In this document: in pieces, positions 58,243 to 64,000 of the stretch
Layout of the letters: every line of letters begins with the position of its first letter
How positions within the stretch are numbered: position 1 is the stretch's first letter
Assembly (NCBI GenBank): GCA_008711295.1
Contig: VUYV01000123.1
Coordinates: forward strand, 1,486,177-1,550,176
Source: Anarhynchus alexandrinus
Taxonomy: Eukaryota; Chordata; Aves; Charadriiformes; Charadriidae
DNA: 64,000 bases
Direction of reading: 5' to 3'
Notes under the pieces: model-generated
Databases searched by the model: none
Seen by the model: only the letters and a program-made list of their open reading frames with translations
What the model was told of the DNA's origin: nothing
Position numbers and translations under genes: made by a program

Positions 58243-58760
58243 TGAGGAAAGGGAAACTATGAGCAGCATGGGAAGTTCTCAGAGAGATGCTACCTTTGAA
58301 TAAAAATTAAGTTGTTTTTGTATCATAGAGACATAAGAGGGCTCAGGGCACCACCACTTCAAGTAGTCAAAAGATCCTTTTAATTTCTATTTTTCACCTG
58401 TAACAGCCAAGAAATGATGATGTTTTCTGTTCTTTCAGACCAATTTTTATTCTCCCAGACTGTTCTTCTCTTTTCCCAGACTATTTTTCACCTTTTCAGA
58501 TTATAAATTGTCATTACAGTTCCTTGTTTTAGCACTTCTTGGTGGTATCTTAGGGTGTCTCTGGTTTCTATGTATCCAGCTGTACTTTAAAGAGGCCAGC
58601 TGTACTTTTCAAGGATGCTTCTGGTTCCCAGACCTGGTTCCCAGACATATTTCCCAGGCTTACAGTTCCCAGGCTGGCAAGCATTTTCTCCTGTTCAGTA
58701 ATTTTCCTTTTCTAACCAGGTCACCTTTATGGCTCTTCACATCACCATGGTGATAAATGC

Positions 58761-60461
58761 TTCATGCTAATGAAACTCCTCTCTTTCCATCCATCAAAAT
58801 CAAAGCTACATTCAAACATGGCTCTCACAAAAGAGATTATAGGTTTTACATACAGAAGAAAGAAAGTTGTGAGATCTACCTGTACAGAGAAAACCCACAC
58901 CTTATTCTTAGTGGTTGGCATAAATTTATAGGATTGTTGATGCATTACTGAAATTAGAAGGAGATTTTAGTTGACTTCTCAGATTCTTTTTTAATTTTGA
59001 GCTGCACTATTTTCCCAACAATTTCCATTGCAATCTCATAACATAATTTGTCTGTTTTGTTTCTCTTTAATGATGAGAGAAATCTTTAATGGTTTCATAA
59101 TTCTCATCTCATCTTTACATACAACGATGTTTTAGTTCTATTTTCTGTACTATCAACCTCAGTTTGTTTATACCTGTAAAGTTCAATGTGCAATATTTAA
59201 ACTTGGTTAATAAATAAATTGGCATTTTTCCAGGGATAATCAATAAACTTGGACTCAGGAAAAAAAACTAACACAAACAAGCAGAAAAACAGATTTAATC
59301 AAATTTCCATTTAAAGTAGTACCTTATCATTTGTTGTTACTCTCTTGAAGCCAGTAGTAAAAATGTTTATTTCAATAGCAGTGGAATTGCGCTCCATGTG
59401 AAAACACATATAAAGAAAGCAAAACAAAAGATATACTTTTGGTGATAGTGTTTTAGCTGATGTTATCAGTGTGGTTTTATTGACGAGAAGATTTTTTAGT
59501 AATGAGTACTCAGAATACAATAGGAGTTTCCATTATTTATTAACATATTGCTATAAATTTTTCCTTAATGTAATTTCCTGAGTAAATGCATTATAAAAGA
59601 AATTCAGTTACCATCATCAATAAAATATATTTTATACGTGAATTCTAGTAATCACAGGTGAGAAAATAAACTGAATTATTAAAATAGTGAAATCTGATGC
59701 ATGTTATAAAGTAAAAAGTGCTTGGAGTCATGAATAGAAATTAAATGTGGAAGAGCTGTGTCATGTGATATTGTAATGAATCTCAACTTTGCAGGTCAGC
59801 TACTTTAAAAAGGCTCACAGGAGTAGTGCTGGTGCATTGAAACTTTTCTCTCAAGCATATTTTTTGGACGCATAGTTCACGCACATTATAGCCCATGAAG
59901 TGCTCTTCTCTGGATTCTGATTTTAAAACCTTTGCCAAATTGCCAAATTTAAAATCCACTTTGAACTAAAACTAAGTACTTTTGAACTATTTGAACTAGA
60001 AAAGTATTGTATCCATAATATATTATACAGCTAAAGCAGAGGTCTGTTGCATCCATGAAGATAACAGCACACCAAGCAGATTTCAATATTTGGTTGTTAT
60101 AAACCCAAACATAAGCACACTAATAATCTATAACTGTATAAACACTTTTGTACCTGGAGGTTCACTGAAAAGAGTGTTGCCTCTGGGACTTGTACTAGCT
60201 GTGTTTTATGCTGACTGTGCATGGTCTCCATCCTGGTCCCTTGTTATCAACTTATTATGGGAACTGGCTGTGGAAGCACAAACTTGAGAGCTGGGAAAAG
60301 ACTATGTTTGCTTTAAGGAAAGAAGCAGGATAAAGGAAAGAAGCAAGGGGAAAAAACAAAATAAAACAAAACAAAACAAAACCCCCAAAACAACAGCCAA
60401 ACTACAGGATAGAGTAGCTGCAGGTTAGGGTTGCTACCTGTGACTTCCCCCTTGCCTTTTT
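58761..60461. other. AT-rich sequence without recognisable genes
   Basis: Chance ORFs only. A short duplication aaaggaaagaagca occurs at about 60315-60345, followed by the A-rich repeat listed next. Confidence 0.5.
60352..60396. repeat. (AAAAC)n simple repeat
   Basis: aaaataaaacaaaacaaaac with further units and a C-run. Lies about 65 bases before a CR1. Confidence 0.85.
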
Positions 60462-60811
60462 CCGGGGGACCTTATAGTGACCTTCCAGTACCTAAAGGGG
60501 GCCTACAGGAAAGATGGGGAGGGAGTTTTTACAAGGGCATGTAGTGATAGGATGAGGGAGAATGGCTTCAAGCTGGAAGAGGGTAGATTTAATTTAGATA
60601 TGAGGAAGAAATTTTTCACTTTGAGCATGGTGAGGCACTAGAACAGGTTGCCCAGAGAGGTTGTTGAGACCCCATCCCTGGAGGTGTTTAAGGCCAGGCT
60701 GGACGTGGCCTTGGGNTTCTAGTGGGAGATATCCCTGCCCATGGCACGGGGGTTGGAACTTGATGATCTTCAAGGTCCCTTCCAACCTAAACCATTCTAT
60801 GATTCTATGAT
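60462..60811 (+). mobile_element. CR1 LINE, short 3' end
   Basis: Starts 'cgggggaccttatagtgacc' (G-D-L-I block) and continues through 'ggaagagggtagatttaatt' 'tagatatgaggaagaaattt' to 'ttccaacctaaaccattcta' tgattctatgattt. Same subfamily as 61946-63094. A single n at 60716 sits where about eight bases present in relatives (around 'caacctggt') are missing. Confidence 0.95.
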
Positions 60812-61945
60812 TTGTCTCCTCCCTTCTCCATTGTCTCTGGCAGAGACTAAGGGGTGGGAATTGTTTAAAAACTCAGATGTATTGTAAAAGAATAAGGTTC
60901 CAAAACTGGAGGGGGAGAGAGGGGACAAACCCACTTTGTTCTGAGCTCTCCTTGCTGAAGAGCTTCCAAGTCTGATCACCTCAACCTTAGCAAAAAAGAC
61001 TATCACAGACCATAGTCATCAGTGTTAACTGCACAGCACTTTGTTGTGCTCACAGCTAATGTAGGATGTGATTGCTAAGGGGTGACCATTCTGAATATGT
61101 AGCAATAATGACTTACAATCTGTAAGAACTAATTAACAAGAACTATGTTGTTAATTAATGTTAGTTTAGCAAAGTTTTATTTTAAATTTTGAAACTGGCC
61201 TGATTTGTTAATCTTCCAAATAACCCAAACACACAAATCTTTAATTCACAAACTGACATATATTATACATATACACACACATATTCAATTCACCTACGGC
61301 AAATTGCACGAGGCAAAATGAATGGGGTGGGATAAAGTTCTAGTTGTTTGAAGTAAAATATTGAAGAATGACATCTTAACATCCCTAGAGTAACAAGCAA
61401 TTATTTTTCCTGTAGCACTTGGAGAAGTGCATTGTAAATTACGGAGACTGTGATGGAATTGTGTAAAAGCAGAAGTGAATCAAACCACTAAATGACAAAT
61501 TATGTTATAGAAAAAGGAACCAGGAATCTTTTTACACAATTGGGAAACATGGCTGAGGCAGATTACTGGTGAGAAAGCTGAAGACAATGTTTCACCCCAC
61601 GTAATGCACACTCAGTATCACAAGATGTGTGGCATAGACAACACTGTGCAGTCTTCTCTCTCATCTGCTGCCAGGGCAGCTGCTGCACTTGCTTGCACCT
61701 TATCTTGGAAGGTATCTAGGAAAAAAATTTTGCTCTTTGATACAGCTGGATCAAGATTTCAGCCCTGGGGGATACCTCCATGGCAAAGATATTCCTGAGC
61801 TTAAATAATTGAATTGAAGTTAAGATATTTCATAAATAATAGCAATTGTTCTAGAAAACATTTTATTTCTAACTCCCCTTCAATAAAGACTGTAAAAGCA
61901 GGCTCCTCACATGTTAATTCCCAAGTTTGTCTAAAGCGATATAGG
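60812..61945. other. AT-rich spacer
   Basis: Nothing recognised except a short TATA/CA-rich run near 61258-61283. Confidence 0.5.
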
Positions 61946-63094
61946 ATTCTACCTGGACTTGTGCAAAGCATTTGACACTGTTCCACATGATATCCTGGTC
62001 TCTAAATTGAAGAGACATGGATTCAACAAATGGACCACTCCATGGATAAAGAACTGGCTGGATGTTCGCACTCAAAGAGTTGCGGTTAATGGCTTGATGT
62101 CAAAGTGGAGAGCAGTGATGAGTGGCATTCCTCAGGGGTCGGTACTGGGACCTGTACTATTCAACATCTTTGTTGGCGATGTGGACAGTGGGGTCGAGTG
62201 CACCCTCAGCAAGTTTGCCAATGATACCAAGCTGTTTGGTGAGGCAGACATGCTGGAGGGGAGGGATGCCAGGCAGAGGGACCTGGACAGGCTGGAGAGG
62301 TGGGCCCAAGCCAACCTCATGCAGTTCAACAAGGCCAAGTGCAAGGTCTTACATCTGGGTCAGGGCAATCCCGAGCACAAATCCAGGCTTGGCCGGGAAT
62401 GGCTGGAGAGCAGCCCTGAGGAGAAGGACCTGGGTGTGCTGTTTGACGAGAAGCTCAACATGAGCCAGCAAGGTGCGATTGCAGCCCAGAAGGCCAACCG
62501 CATCCTGGGCTGCATCAAAAGAAGTGTGGCCAGCAGGGCGAGGGAGGTGATTCTGCCCCTCTACTCCACTCTCATGAGACCCCACCTGGAGTACTGCATC
62601 CGGTTCTGGAGTCCCCAACATAGGAAAGACATGGACCTGCTGGAACACGTTCAGGGGATGATCCGAGGGCTGGAGCACCTCTCCTATGAGGAGAGGCTGA
62701 AAGAGTTGGGGCTGTTCAGCCTGGAGAAGAGAAGGCTCCAGGGAGATCTTATTGCGGCCTTCCAGTACCTAAAGGGGGCCTACAGGAGAGCTGGGGAAGG
62801 ACTTTTTACTAGGGCATGTAGTGATAGGACGAGGGAGAATGGCTTCAGCCTGGAAGAGGGTAGATTAATCTAAACATTAGGAAGAAGTTTTTCACTTTGA
62901 GGGTGGTAAGGCACTGGAACAGGTTGCCCAGAGAGGTTGTTGAGGCCCCATCCCTGGAGGTGTTTAAGGCCAGGCTGGATGTGGCCTCGAGCAGTCTGGT
63001 CTAGTGGGAGGTGTCCCTGCCTATGGCAGGGGGGTTGGAACTCGGTGATCTTCAAGGTCCTTTCCAACCTAAACCATTCTATGATTCTGTGATT
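61946..63094 (+). mobile_element. CR1 LINE, 5'-truncated, RT motif A to 3' end
   Basis: Begins 'attctacctggacttgtgca' (motif A of the reverse transcriptase) and runs without large deletions through the rest of ORF2 and the 3' UTR ('gaggtgtccctgcctatggc') to attctatgattctgtgattc. One of the best preserved copies, very close to 43490-44455 over the shared part. Frameshift at 62870 ('tagattaatctaaac', one T short compared with relatives). No target duplication detected. Confidence 0.96.
61959..62873 (+). pseudogene. CR1 reverse transcriptase, 304-codon open remnant
   Basis: Contains motif A '[20 protein letters not shown]', '[17 protein letters not shown]' (motif B), then '[20 protein letters not shown]', where the first catalytic Asp of FADD is Asn (codon aat at 62220-62222, residue 88). 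The thumb and C-terminal blocks follow ('[20 protein letters not shown]', '[20 protein letters not shown]'). An in-frame deletion of about 15 bases removes the R-R-A-T-K part before '[20 protein letters not shown]'. The frame ends early at 'EEGRLI' because of a 1-base deletion. Its first codon is not a real start. The changed Asp and the deletions mean an inactive enzyme. Confidence 0.92.
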
Positions 63095-64000
63095 CAACTT
63101 GGCTTTCTGCCTGCTTAACATTGGCATTTAAATGGAATGAGTCACCTCAATTTTCCTAGTACTCCACCACTTAGAAATGAAGTTAGGGCTGGGAAATAAA
63201 GATTTATATATCATAATTTAATTTTGGCTTTCTAATACACAGTTTCTGTGCTTTCATGCCCAGAGTCACCGTAGAAACTGAGATGTCCCAAAAGCTTTAA
63301 GTCAAACAGAATGTGACAGGTGGTGCTGAGTCCAAAGTGACTCCAACCTTCCTTATCACAGAGCTCTTGAATCTGATATAGACAGCTTTGGCACAAAGTG
63401 CACTCTGCAGACAAATAAGAATTTTATGTCAGTGAGGGACTATGGAATACACTTTGGAGAGATAATCTACTCAGAATTGTGCTACTGGAGTTTCTGAAAT
63501 GGGAAAGAAAAGACCAGGTCTTTTCTTTTTTCTGAAGGAAGTTATTCTTAAGATGTTGATTGTCTTGTTACATATCATCTTGTTAGGGGTCCCTCCAACT
63601 TGGACATATTTGAACTGTTTTCCTCCACATTCCAAGACAACACCCTAACCACCAAATTAGTATGTCATTTATTAAAGGAATAGATTTATCTCCTAGAGAA
63701 CTTGATATGCCCCACTGAGAATATTTACAACTTCAAAATGCAAAAATAAATAAGAAACTGTGTGATTAAATGGGGAAGAAAGAAGCTACTATAAAACTAC
63801 AATTCTATAACCCTTTCCTCCAAAACCACTTTTTACCAGGATGAAAGTGGATTCCTCTTTACTACACCCTCTGAGACCAAGTGTTTTAGGTATAAATCTA
63901 ATGGACAGTCTGTTGCGTTAAAGGGCAACATAGTTTTGGCAGAAAATAAACCCCCTTGCATTCTAACACTCCTCACTGAGGGGGGAGGTTAGGTGTGGCT
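63095..64000. other. AT-rich sequence to the window end
   Basis: No gene recognised. The last 60 bases (aaataaacccccttgcattc, then cactgaggggggaggttagg) are unusually G/C-patterned and could be the edge of another repeat that continues outside the window. Too short to classify. Confidence 0.45.

Larger units (their letters stand above)
56882..58760. mobile_element. Second copy of the 36-kb LTR-like element, split by an LTR
   Basis: 56882-57134 matches 36640-36870 ('ggagccaaaccatcccaaag', 'aggtgggacaacaaactgaa', 'ttagccaggtgtgccgagtg', 'agtccaagatct'). 58248-58760 continues where the other copy continues ('gagcagcatgggaagttctc', 'agagacataagagggctcag', 'tatttttcacctgtaacagc', 'ttttcaaggatgcttctggt'). 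The 1,108 bases between are a separate LTR insertion. The left third and the right end of the element, as present at 36179-37745, are not found here, so this copy is truncated at both ends. It is diverged from the other copy by substitutions and small indels. Confidence 0.85.

Noticed and set aside
63900..64000. Possible LTR at the window end (aataaacccccttgcattc)
   Set aside because: Only one side visible and no shared sequence with other LTRs here.

Overview
This window looks like AT-rich, gene-free avian nuclear DNA, either intergenic or deep intronic. The main evidence is 19 recognisable copies or fragments of CR1, the dominant LINE of birds. Several end in the CR1 tail of ATTCTATG-type octamers. 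LTRs of endogenous retroviruses of the kinds common in bird genomes are also present. These family names come from my memory of avian repeats, not from a database search. I found no convincing host exon, tRNA, rRNA or CRISPR array. Every open frame above about 120 codons that I can explain lies in a transposon.

Layout. 0-3 kb: an ERVL-type solo LTR and a decayed LTR with a CR1 tail inside it. 5.8-10 kb: three CR1 fragments. 16.2-17.6 kb: a CpG-rich solo LTR followed closely by a CR1. 18.5 kb: a long pyrimidine tract. 20-24 kb: two CR1 ends and a 214-bp element with inverted termini. 27.5-32.4 kb: the densest block, with one old CR1 followed by a 3.8-kb CR1 that keeps 5'UTR, ORF1, endonuclease-linker and reverse-transcriptase remnants and is split by a second CR1 in the opposite direction. 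34.4-41 kb: a solo LTR, a 1.57-kb LTR-like element with an exact 6-bp target duplication, ancient repeats, two LTR pieces in opposite orientation and a decayed CR1. 43.5-53.7 kb: five CR1 copies, including a 278-codon open reverse-transcriptase remnant and a copy whose ORF1 runs straight into the 3' end. 56.9-58.8 kb: a second copy of the 36-kb element, interrupted by a 1.1-kb ERVL-type LTR. 60.5-63.1 kb: two CR1 copies, the second with a 304-codon open frame.

Nothing here works as an operon or pathway. The content is a record of successive retroelement insertions, and three nested insertions give their relative order. All coding remnants are broken by stops, frameshifts, deletions or catalytic-site changes, so I see no element able to move by itself. 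I found no clearly new biological system. The best leads are the nested and paralogous LTR structures, a CR1 with ORF1 joined to its tail, the CpG-rich LTR and the small 214-bp element.
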